Origin: Chitinophagaceae bacterium UBA5175
GTDB taxonomy: Bacteria > Bacteroidota > Bacteroidia > Chitinophagales > Chitinophagaceae
Assembly (NCBI GenBank): GCA_002413325.1
Contig: DHWT01000302.1
Location: forward strand, 2,274 to 9,852
DNA length: 7,579 nt
Direction of reading: 5' to 3'
The notes under the pieces are model-generated. The model worked only from the letters and a program-made list of their open reading frames with translations. It was not told the DNA's origin and made no database searches. Below, piece after piece: positions 1 to 6,153 of the stretch (the first letter of the stretch is position 1; each line of letters opens with the position of its first letter). The position numbers and the translations under genes are program-made.

Positions 1-201
1 CTGGTTTATTCGGTATTGGGAATTGTATCCCTGGTCTATATGACCTACACTTCATTCGATAAAAGGGAATTCTCGAAAACCCAGGCAAAGGGCGTTTACC
101 GGAATGAGTATGAAGTGCATTTTTTTGGTAAACCTTTATCCGATACGGCTAAACAGATAGATCCCTACCTGGTCGAATTTTTAAACAGGTACGACAGGTA
201 A
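1..201 (+). CDS. C-terminal end of an unrecognised membrane-anchored protein (partial)
   Basis: Frame 1 is open from the first base to the TAA at 199-201, giving 66 visible residues; the start lies upstream of the window. The visible part opens with about 19 hydrophobic residues (LVYSVLGIVSLVYMTYTSF), which look like the end of a membrane segment. A charged, soluble tail of about 45 residues follows and ends in FLNRYDR. An internal TTG at base 16 could be read as a start, but the same frame continues to the window edge without a stop, so a truncated longer protein is more likely. It is the only plus-strand gene here and converges on the minus-strand series, with a terminator hairpin directly after its stop. 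I do not recognise the family; the tail has no motif I can name. Confidence 0.6.
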   Translation: MVYSVLGIVSLVYMTYTSFDKREFSKTQAKGVYRNEYEVHFFGKPLSDTAKQIDPYLVEFLNRYDR

Positions 202-246
202 TTAATAAAACCCCGCAAAGACTCGTTCCTTACGGGGTTTTATTAA
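202..246. terminator. Bidirectional intrinsic terminator between convergent genes
   Basis: A perfect 14-bp inverted repeat has arms at 202-215 (TTAATAAAACCCCG) and 233-246 (CGGGGTTTTATTAA), with a 17-base loop. Each strand therefore carries a GC-rich stem top flanked by an A-run on the 5' side and a T-run on the 3' side, the form of a terminator that works in both directions. It starts one base after the plus-strand stop codon and lies 7 bases beyond the minus-strand lipoprotein stop, exactly where a shared terminator would be expected. Confidence 0.87.
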
Positions 247-253
247 ATAGATA

Positions 254-757
254 TTAATTTTTATTCGCAAGTACTTGCTGCACCTGCTCATACGACATGG
301 CTTTCAGTTCCGTTGGCGTATAACCTTTCACCTTTACGGAAGTACTGTTCGCTTTCCTGGAACCGGGAATGGTAACATACCGGTATTCCAGATTGGTCAG
401 GTCCTTGGTGGAAATGATATTTATCTTGCCAATCGAATAATCTTCAGAAATAATATAATTCAGCGCAGAAACAGGTTGTATATGACTCACATTGTTCTGA
501 TCCGGGAACTGGATATAGGTTAATATAACACCACTGTCCAGGATCCCCTGCGTTATCGTAGGAGCCAGCAGGGTATCTTCATAAAGGCTGTCAGTTACAT
601 TATAAGTGAAATTGAGTGGTATCCAGGCTGAATAAACCACACTGTCTGGTCCTGCAGGTCCCACGGGTCCGGCCGGACCTGTATCTCCTTTTTTACAACT
701 GATTATACCAATAACTAATACCGTTGCGACCACCAGGAGACTTCTGAAGAGTTTCAT
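254..757 (-). CDS. Small lipoprotein with a short collagen-like Gly-Xaa-Yaa stretch
   Basis: I place the start at the ATG at 755-757, giving 167 residues. The reading frame is open to another ATG at 838, but that would put 27 polar residues ahead of a clear lipoprotein signal peptide. From the chosen start, MKLFRSLLVVATVLVIGIISC gives a basic n-region, a hydrophobic core and a lipobox (IISC) with Cys21 as the lipidated residue. KK and five consecutive Gly-Xaa-Yaa triplets (residues 24-38: GDT, GPA, GPV, GPA, GPD) follow directly. The remaining ~130 residues are rich in beta-forming and Ser/Thr residues, then end in a helical tail (PTELKAMSYEQVQQVLANKN). Lipoproteins of this shape are common in Bacteroidota, but their role is generally unknown. 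The protein is probably anchored in the outer or inner membrane through its lipid, with the collagen-like piece as a linker. It is the last minus-strand gene before the shared terminator. The function of the C-terminal domain is not recognised. Confidence 0.82.
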   Translation of the reverse strand: MKLFRSLLVVATVLVIGIISCKKGDTGPAGPVGPAGPDSVVYSAWIPLNFTYNVTDSLYEDTLLAPTITQGILDSGVILTYIQFPDQNNVSHIQPVSALNYIISEDYSIGKINIISTKDLTNLEYRYVTIPGSRKANSTSVKVKGYTPTELKAMSYEQVQQVLANKN

Positions 758-767
758 CTTAAATAAT

Positions 768-798
768 TTAATATATGAATGAATATGCCTGATGCAAG
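768..798 (-). promoter_or_regulatory. Possible Bacteroidota-type promoter for the collagen-like lipoprotein
   Basis: Read on the minus strand, CTTG (795-798) is followed after 19 bases by TATATTAA (768-775). The known Bacteroidota vegetative promoter is TTTG, about 19-21 bases, then TAnnTTTG. The first box has one mismatch and the second has two, while the spacing fits. It lies 10 bases before the chosen ATG, which would make a very short leader. It sits in the only long gap (126 bases) in the minus-strand series, where a separate promoter would make sense. Given the AT-rich background, a chance match is quite possible. Confidence 0.27.
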
Positions 799-883
799 GT
801 AATTGATTTCTTTTAACGGAGTCCGTCAGCAGGCTCATTTACTCCAATACGGGAAAGCCGGAGGCCGGTTGCTTCCATTTCAA

Positions 884-1507
884 TTACCCGGATGTAAACG
901 GCAGGTCTTTATATCGCCACAAATGCAGGCAGGCAAACGTACGGTAAGGCGACCATTTAGCGGAGATGCGCAGCATGTCTTCCCTTAATTTTTTTTTATC
1001 CGTTGAATCGAGTTTATACAAGCGGATCATCGCCTGTTGAATACCCAGGTCATCAACGGCAAAGACATCTTCACGGCCCAGGGTAAACATGAGCAGCATT
1101 TCAGCCGTCCACCTGCCAACCCCTTTAATCTGGGTGAGGTGGACAATCACTTCTTCATTATTCATTTTCCCCAGTACTTTGTAATCCATACCGGATTCGA
1201 CGGCAAATCGCGCCACATTATGCACATAATTCGCTTTGGCTCCCGATAAACCAATGGACCGCAGGGTCTCATAGGGAGTTGCCAGGATCTCTTCAGGTCC
1301 TGGCTTTCCTGGATACAGATTCAGGAACCGGTTACGTATGACCGCTGCAACTTTTGTAGAAAGTTGCTGGCTGAGGATGGAATTACATAAATGCAGATGA
1401 ACATCCCGTCGTCGGGAGAGGACCAGGCCATCCTGCCCTGCTAATATTTTAGCAAATTTTTTATCCTTTGAAAGATGTGAAATATAGGCATGCTGATTGA
1501 CGGGCAT
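884..1507 (-). CDS. DNA-3-methyladenine glycosylase, AlkA-type (HhH-GPD superfamily)
   Basis: This 207-residue base-excision repair enzyme is predicted to release alkylated purines such as 3-methyladenine from DNA. The helix-hairpin-helix is at residues 127-136 (IKGVGRWTAE). The Gly/Pro-rich loop and catalytic aspartate follow in EDVFAVDD (146-153); by the spacing to E. coli AlkA W218/Y222/D238, Asp153 is the likely catalytic residue. The C-terminal WSPYRTFACLHLW (185-197) matches the conserved AlkA W-P-W-R-S-Y-A-L-L-H-I-W element. LSQQLSTKVA (45-54) fits the first core helices. It lacks the N-terminal TBP-like domain of the 282-residue E. coli AlkA, so it resembles the short Mag1-like forms. 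There is no Cys cluster, so it is not the iron-sulfur Endo III branch. The start lies 18 bases after the FAS1 gene stop, with no clear Shine-Dalgarno. An A9 run encodes Lys171-173. I left the symbol blank because several AlkA subfamilies share these motifs. Confidence 0.9.
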   Translation of the reverse strand: MPVNQHAYISHLSKDKKFAKILAGQDGLVLSRRRDVHLHLCNSILSQQLSTKVAAVIRNRFLNLYPGKPGPEEILATPYETLRSIGLSGAKANYVHNVARFAVESGMDYKVLGKMNNEEVIVHLTQIKGVGRWTAEMLLMFTLGREDVFAVDDLGIQQAMIRLYKLDSTDKKKLREDMLRISAKWSPYRTFACLHLWRYKDLPFTSG

Positions 1508-1525
1508 CTGTGTAAATTATTACTT

Positions 1526-2482
1526 TTAACGGCCCAGCACTTCATCTATTTTAAACAACACACCGTTTATAGCCATGGTATTGATGGTAAGCACATTCGA
1601 AGAAAAGGGGCCGCCCTGTACCTGCACTTTGGCCTGGATTCCCGAGATAGTAAAAAGGAGTGTACTGTCACTTACTGATGTGTACGTACTGCTGTCTGAT
1701 ATATCGTAGCTAAACAGCCGGCGGGGTATCAGGCTTAACAATATCATGGAGCGCAGACTGTCCGGATTTGCAACACCCAGATCAGCAGGTGAATTATATC
1801 CCAGTTTTCTGAATGCATCATTGACCGGGGCCAGGAATAGAAAAGGGCTTCCCGTGGAAAGCAGGGTACTCAGGCTGTCCGGTGTTGGAGTAGCCATCAT
1901 GATGGCCTCATTTAGAAAACTTAATGAGGTATCACTGCTTACCCATTGTAACAGGTTTTGCTGTGGGGGCAGCAATACATTTTGTGAAGCAATCATCACC
2001 CCGTTGCTGGCAGTTAGTTCCGAATTGAGCATCTGGAGCCCGTTTACAAAGGTTCTGTTTGAATCTCCCGAAACGAAAATAGAATCGCCATCGGCCATGA
2101 CCAGTTTCTGTTCGGTTTTACCAATAAAAGATTCCAGGGGAAGCACTGCTCCGGCATAGGTCTGGTAAAGAACCCATTCCCTTGCCTGGTCACGCGTGAA
2201 TCCATCAATCACGGTCTGGGTGAATCCGGATCCTGTACAGGCCTGGTCATTCGGAACAAACAGGGTGAAAAGGGAGGAACTGTTGAATGTTGTATCCAGC
2301 CCGGCTTTCACCACAGCAGCATTAAAGATCGTCGTATTGGATCCATTGGCAAGGACATAGGCCAGGGTTGAAGTCTGCGCATTCACGCCGGATGTTGAAC
2401 TCTTATTGCAGGCCCATATTGAAAGGATAAAAAGGGCGGCCGGTACAATATAAAAGCGGCGTTTTTCAAAAATGTTTTTCAT
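1526..2482 (-). CDS. Lipoprotein with two FAS1 (fasciclin-like) domains
   Basis: The product has 318 residues. The N-terminus has a basic stretch (KNIFEKRR), a hydrophobic core and a lipobox ending at Cys25 (SIWAC), followed by NKSS, so it should be a lipid-anchored envelope protein. Domain 1 covers about residues 38-172: SSLFTLFVPNDQA (69-81) is the FAS1 H1 motif, and the H2 motif NGVMIASQNVLLP lies at 160-172. Domain 2 covers about 178-317, with its own H1-like FLFLAPVNDAFRKLG (214-228) and H2-like INGVLFKIDEVLG (305-317). FAS1 domains are extracellular adhesion or polymer-contact modules without enzymatic activity; no ligand can be named from sequence. The gene starts only 7 bases after the cysS stop. 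A weak GAAAG (2487-2491) overlaps that stop codon, so translation may be coupled to cysS. Residues 82-88 in domain 1, right after the H1 motif, depart from the usual FAS1 pattern and include a lone Cys82. Confidence 0.92.
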   Translation of the reverse strand: MKNIFEKRRFYIVPAALFILSIWACNKSSTSGVNAQTSTLAYVLANGSNTTIFNAAVVKAGLDTTFNSSSLFTLFVPNDQACTGSGFTQTVIDGFTRDQAREWVLYQTYAGAVLPLESFIGKTEQKLVMADGDSIFVSGDSNRTFVNGLQMLNSELTASNGVMIASQNVLLPPQQNLLQWVSSDTSLSFLNEAIMMATPTPDSLSTLLSTGSPFLFLAPVNDAFRKLGYNSPADLGVANPDSLRSMILLSLIPRRLFSYDISDSSTYTSVSDSTLLFTISGIQAKVQVQGGPFSSNVLTINTMAINGVLFKIDEVLGR

Positions 2483-2489
2483 GGTTCTT

Positions 2490-3983
2490 TCATTCCATAT
2501 TAAAACTCACACGACCATCTTTTTCATCCTTGAGTGATATGCCGATTTCCATCAGTTGTTTACGGATTCGGTCTGAAGTCTGATAGTCCTTTTTAGCCTT
2601 GGCCTCGCGGCGGATTTCAATCAGCAGGTTCATGATACCCTGGAGCTTAGCCGATGAATCTTTCGGGGTTTCATCCTGCAGGCCCAGTACATCCTCCAGG
2701 TATGTTGTGAACTGGGACTGCACATAATGCAGGGTTTCAGCAGAAAGGGTTGTCTTTTCCAATTCCCCGCTCCGGAATGAATTGATATGGCTGACCAGCT
2801 GGAACATATTTGCCAGCACTTTGGCCGTATTAAAATCATCATTCATAAAATCGTCCAATTCCCGGCAAAGCGTATTGAACTGGTTTTCGATTGGATCGTT
2901 CACCATTTTAGCCGGATCCGTTTTCATTTTCAGCAGTTCCTGATACGCATCCCATAGTCTCCTCAGCCCTTTTTCTGCTGCCTGCAGGGCTTCATTACCA
3001 AAATCCAGGGTACTCCGGTACTGGGTCTGCAATATGAAAAACCGGATGGTCATAGGGTGGTAGGCCTGGGAAAGCAGTGGACTGTTGCCGGAAAACATAT
3101 CTGTCAGCCGGATCACATTATTATAACTCTTGCCCATTTTTTTCCCGTTGATGGTAATCATGTTATTGTGAATCCAATAACGGGCCGCAACCTCGTGGTT
3201 ACAGATCATGCTTTGTGCAATTTCACTTTCGTGGTGGGGAAACAATAAATCCATACCACCTCCATGAATATCAAAACGGGTTCCGAGGTATTTGGTGCTC
3301 ATCGCGGAACATTCTATATGCCAGCCGGGGAAACCTTCTCCCCAGGGACTGCTCCATCGCATGATATGGCCGGGCGGAGCGGATTTCCAAAGAGCAAAAT
3401 CCTGCCGGTTCCGTTTTTCCTCCTGGCTTTCCAGGTCACGTGTGGTTTCCAGCAGTTCGTCCAGCCTGCGTCCGCTGAGTTTTCCATATGGATATTTCTC
3501 AGCATATTTTTTTACATCGAAATAGACTGACCCGTTGACGGTGTAACCGTAACCGGCTTTTATTATTTCCTGGATCATGTTGATCTGTTCCACAATATGG
3601 CCCGTGGCCGTAGGCTCAATGCTGGGATCCAGGTTATTAAACCGGCGCATGGCCCAGTGGAAGAGATTGGTGTATTTCTGCACCAGTTCCATGGGTTCGA
3701 GCTTCTCAATCACCGCTTTTTTTGCAATTTTGTCTTCAGCTTCCCGGCCCTCTTCTTCAAAATGGCCGGCATCGGTAATATTGCGTACATAGCGCACTTT
3801 ATAGCCCAGGTGCAGGAGGTAGCGGTAAATAACGTCAAAGGTGATGAATCCCCGGGCATGACCCAAATGGCTCTCCCCGCTTACCGTGGGACCACATACA
3901 TACATGCCCACGTGATGGGGTGTAATGGGAATAAACTCTTCCTTCTGTCTGGTATAAGAATTATAAACTTTTAAGTTGCTCAT
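2490..3983 (-). CDS. cysS: Cysteinyl-tRNA synthetase
   Basis: CysRS is a class I aminoacyl-tRNA synthetase that charges tRNA-Cys with cysteine in the cytoplasm. I use the ATG at 3981-3983, giving 497 residues. The open frame runs back to 4082, but those extra 33 residues overlap the upstream gene and look unrelated to CysRS, while MSNLKVYNSYTRQKEEF is a typical CysRS beginning. The class I HIGH motif is HLGH (39-42), just after YVCGPTV. KMGKS (282-286) is the KMSKS-type loop. The zinc ligands are all present: Cys30, Cys225 (in GWHIECSAMS), His250 and Glu254. The 25- and 4-residue spacings are the same as in the E. coli enzyme (C209, H234, E238). FDIHGGGMDLLFPHHESE (237-254) is the usual signature. 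The C-terminal DALR and anticodon-binding part (about 350-497) is complete. Length is slightly above the 461 of E. coli. It lies 31 bases after the EEP gene and 7 before the FAS1 gene. Confidence 0.97.
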   Translation of the reverse strand: MSNLKVYNSYTRQKEEFIPITPHHVGMYVCGPTVSGESHLGHARGFITFDVIYRYLLHLGYKVRYVRNITDAGHFEEEGREAEDKIAKKAVIEKLEPMELVQKYTNLFHWAMRRFNNLDPSIEPTATGHIVEQINMIQEIIKAGYGYTVNGSVYFDVKKYAEKYPYGKLSGRRLDELLETTRDLESQEEKRNRQDFALWKSAPPGHIMRWSSPWGEGFPGWHIECSAMSTKYLGTRFDIHGGGMDLLFPHHESEIAQSMICNHEVAARYWIHNNMITINGKKMGKSYNNVIRLTDMFSGNSPLLSQAYHPMTIRFFILQTQYRSTLDFGNEALQAAEKGLRRLWDAYQELLKMKTDPAKMVNDPIENQFNTLCRELDDFMNDDFNTAKVLANMFQLVSHINSFRSGELEKTTLSAETLHYVQSQFTTYLEDVLGLQDETPKDSSAKLQGIMNLLIEIRREAKAKKDYQTSDRIRKQLMEIGISLKDEKDGRVSFNME

Positions 3984-4014
3984 GCCTTCGCCCAAATATA
4001 AACATTTATCGCTT

Positions 4015-5139
4015 TCAGTCGTGCAGCTGCAGGTCCGTGAGCATCGCGTGATGATCTGAGTATGGGGATTTGAGTCGCTCACTTTGAAAAATCAAAAATT
4101 CCTTCGATGGGAAAATATAATCGATACGAAGGGTGGGTGAAATATGAACATAACTTCTGCCGACACCAAAACATTTTGCAATGAATGCATCCTGCAGGTT
4201 TCCACGGATATGAAAATAAGTGTAGGAATTAGGAACATCATTGAAGTCGCCGCAGATGATGAGCGGATAGGGACAGGCGTCCAGCTGTTGCCTGACCCGG
4301 TCTGCCTGTTTGCCACGAATTTCCAGGGCATCTTTCAGTTTTTTTGCCAAAGAGCGGGATGCCGGCAGTATACTGTCTTCAGCATTCCGTATAATTTCCA
4401 CATTCCTGAAATCCTTTGGTTTGAATAAAACCGACTGGAGATGCGTGGTAAACAGGCGGATGATATGCCCGTTCACATTAACATCTGCTGCAATCAGGCT
4501 TTCTGTTTTTTGGAGGGTATCTGTGTTAAAGTGTACCTGGTAAGTTGCTACAATCGGGTATTTCGAAAATATGATGACGCCGGTTTCATATTTATTGTTG
4601 CGGTTATGATGGTCCCTTGAGAAGAAGAAATAGGGGAATTCCAGTTGCCGGCGGATATAACGGATATTCGATTTTGCAGAGTCTGCGGGTTCATAAAATT
4701 CTTGGAAGCAAAGCAGGTCGGCATTTTGACTGCCAACCAGCTTCAGCATGGGCAGGCGGTGGCCGGATGCCCCCAATTTTTTTGTACTGAATTCATCCCA
4801 CCCCCTTACATTCCAGGTCATGAGGCGGATACTGCCGGGCTGTTTATGGTTAAAATCCTGTTTAGCCATGCTGAAACCAAAAAATGCATGGATATTCTGC
4901 CATCCGATGATCAGGCATATCCCTGAAATCAGCGCATATCGGATACTGGCGAATAGCCAGAAAACTAAAAAAAGTAATAATAACAAAAGCAATAAGGGGA
5001 AAAAAAAAGCCAGTAGGGCGATAAACCACCATGTATCCGGATGTAAAAAGGCATTACAACAGGCGAGGAGGAATAAGAAGCCCACCCCAGTATTCAGCAG
5101 AATCAGAATGCGCTTGGTAAATTTCCGCAGTGAAATCAT
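4015..5139 (-). CDS. Membrane-anchored endonuclease/exonuclease/phosphatase (EEP) family protein
   Basis: The product has 374 residues. Three hydrophobic segments occupy about residues 11-31, 37-62 and 67-88; the second contains eight consecutive leucines (49-56). An EEP (DNase I-like) domain follows from about 103 to the end. Its metal-dependent catalytic motifs are all visible: TWNVRGWDEF with Asn110, DLLCFQEFYEP with Glu147, TTHLQS with His233, ICGDFND with Asp298 and Asn300, RIDYIF with Asp340, and the terminal SDHHAM with Asp362 and His363. The family cleaves phosphodiester or phosphate-ester bonds in nucleic acids, phospholipids or inositol phosphates; the substrate cannot be read from these motifs. 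A basic N-terminus (RKFTKR) and an odd number of membrane spans suggest the catalytic domain faces the periplasm. That topology is inference. The gene begins 18 bases after the second rhomboid stop. It carries a T9 run in the second span. An active phosphoesterase is likely; being specifically a nuclease is not established. Confidence 0.92.
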   Translation of the reverse strand: MISLRKFTKRILILLNTGVGFLFLLACCNAFLHPDTWWFIALLAFFFPLLLLLLLLFLVFWLFASIRYALISGICLIIGWQNIHAFFGFSMAKQDFNHKQPGSIRLMTWNVRGWDEFSTKKLGASGHRLPMLKLVGSQNADLLCFQEFYEPADSAKSNIRYIRRQLEFPYFFFSRDHHNRNNKYETGVIIFSKYPIVATYQVHFNTDTLQKTESLIAADVNVNGHIIRLFTTHLQSVLFKPKDFRNVEIIRNAEDSILPASRSLAKKLKDALEIRGKQADRVRQQLDACPYPLIICGDFNDVPNSYTYFHIRGNLQDAFIAKCFGVGRSYVHISPTLRIDYIFPSKEFLIFQSERLKSPYSDHHAMLTDLQLHD

Positions 5140-5157
5140 GGGGAAGAATCTTTGAAG

Positions 5158-6105
5158 TTACAAATCTTCCTCTTCAGCAGCCCGCTTCAGGATCTCTTTT
5201 TCCTCACTGGTGAGAAAGCGGTATCCCTGCTGGTTGATTTTATCGAGTATTTCATCGATTCTTTTCTGCGTGATGTTGGGAATTTTTTTATAAGGCTGCG
5301 TACCCGCAACATTATAATAGAATTCGTCTTTTTTATTTTTGGGTTTTTTCTTTTTGTCCGGATCAAAGAGATTACCGGCCCAGTCGAAAAACTGGTTCAT
5401 CCATAAACTCCCATCCCAACCCCTGCGTAACAGGTAAATAAACAGGAATCCAATGCCTGCGGCGCCGGTATAAGCCAGATCGGTCGCGAGATCCCCGTTC
5501 GCGACCCCGGAAAAATTCAGCAGCAGAAAAACCAGTGTCAGTATCCATAAAGGGATGCCTCCGCTGATCATGGGGAAAATCCGGTAATCAGGTGAAATCA
5601 CCGTAGTTGCAACGGCAACAGCGGCGATCGAGCAGTTAGCGGCAGCCAGGCTGTTGGTATCCATCTGCGCCCGGAGATCTGGAAATACCTGGTGGGACAG
5701 GACAAAAATTACGGCACCCGCCAGGCCTCCATACAGGTAAACGGGTATTAATTTCCGGTTGCCTGTCAGGTCCTGCAGGATATAGCCGAAACTCCAGAGC
5801 CAGAACATATTGGAAATAAAGCGAAATAGCTGCTGATCCGTAAACATGAAACTGATCAGGGTCCAGGGCCGCCAGGCAAGCTTTTCGGGGTTGGCAGGCA
5901 AAACGAACCAGTTATAGACATGGGTGATGAACGAATCTTTGGAAGAACCAGTCATTATAAAAGTTACAAAAACGAACTCGAGCACCACGAAAATGACAGC
6001 ATTCAGTACGAGCAGCTGGACGAGCGCATTGCCTTCCTGGCCCAGGTACATTCGCTTCCGGTAATTTTCCTCTTTTACATCCATATCAAAATTCTTACTA
6101 GGCAT
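5158..6105 (-). CDS. Rhomboid-like membrane protein with degraded active site (probable pseudoprotease)
   Basis: The product has 315 residues and the rhomboid fold. LVQLLVLNAVIFVVLEFVFV (28-47) is the first span. RPWTLISFMFTDQQLFRFISNMFWLW (79-104) is the L1/TM2 signature, and GYILQDLTGNRKLIPVYLYGGLAGA fits TM2-TM3. The catalytic features are altered. The His-rich FxHxxFxHixxN of active enzymes reads FTDQQLFRFISN, keeping only Asn99. The GxSG of TM4 reads NCSI (157-160), keeping Ser159 but no glycine. The His-Gly-Gly of TM6 reads YTGAAG, with Tyr212 where the catalytic His should be. After the last span a soluble, basic tail (KKKKPKNKK, 251-259) leads to a C-terminal element, IDEILDKINQQGYRFLTSEEKE (283-304). 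That element resembles the short C-terminal domain often found on Bacteroidota rhomboids (DUF6576, from memory). It follows the intact rhomboid by 48 bases. The start could also be Met8 (6084); neither has a good Shine-Dalgarno. Confidence 0.88.
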   Translation of the reverse strand: MPSKNFDMDVKEENYRKRMYLGQEGNALVQLLVLNAVIFVVLEFVFVTFIMTGSSKDSFITHVYNWFVLPANPEKLAWRPWTLISFMFTDQQLFRFISNMFWLWSFGYILQDLTGNRKLIPVYLYGGLAGAVIFVLSHQVFPDLRAQMDTNSLAAANCSIAAVAVATTVISPDYRIFPMISGGIPLWILTLVFLLLNFSGVANGDLATDLAYTGAAGIGFLFIYLLRRGWDGSLWMNQFFDWAGNLFDPDKKKKPKNKKDEFYYNVAGTQPYKKIPNITQKRIDEILDKINQQGYRFLTSEEKEILKRAAEEEDL

Positions 6106-6153
6106 CAGTGCGGTTCAGATGTGTAAGTATTAACAAGCGGACAGAACCCTGGT

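Noticed and set aside
16..201. A complete 61-residue small protein starting at TTG 16
   Set aside because: The frame stays open to the window edge and the hydrophobic segment begins before base 16, so it reads as the end of a larger protein.
806..870. Short symmetric elements (ACGGAGTCCGT, and CCGG-AGG-CCGG) in the gap after the glycosylase gene
   Set aside because: The stems are only 4-5 bases, one has a 1-base centre, and there is no T-run on the minus strand, so I could not support a terminator or operator.
3993..4000. TATATTTG on the minus strand, an exact match to the Bacteroidota -7 box, just before cysS
   Set aside because: It ends only 9 bases before the ATG, and no TTTG lies about 19-21 bases upstream, so a useful promoter is unlikely; an 8-base partly degenerate match can occur by chance.
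3984..4082. A 33-residue Cys-containing N-terminal extension of CysRS, from the upstream ATG at 4082
   Set aside because: It overlaps the EEP gene by 68 bases, has no similarity to CysRS N-termini, and the internal ATG at 3983 gives the normal family beginning.
4748..5155. Long plus-strand open frame (135 codons) and others such as 3597-3974 and 1746-2159
   Set aside because: They lie opposite well-supported minus-strand genes, have compositions typical of antisense translation, and show no family motif.
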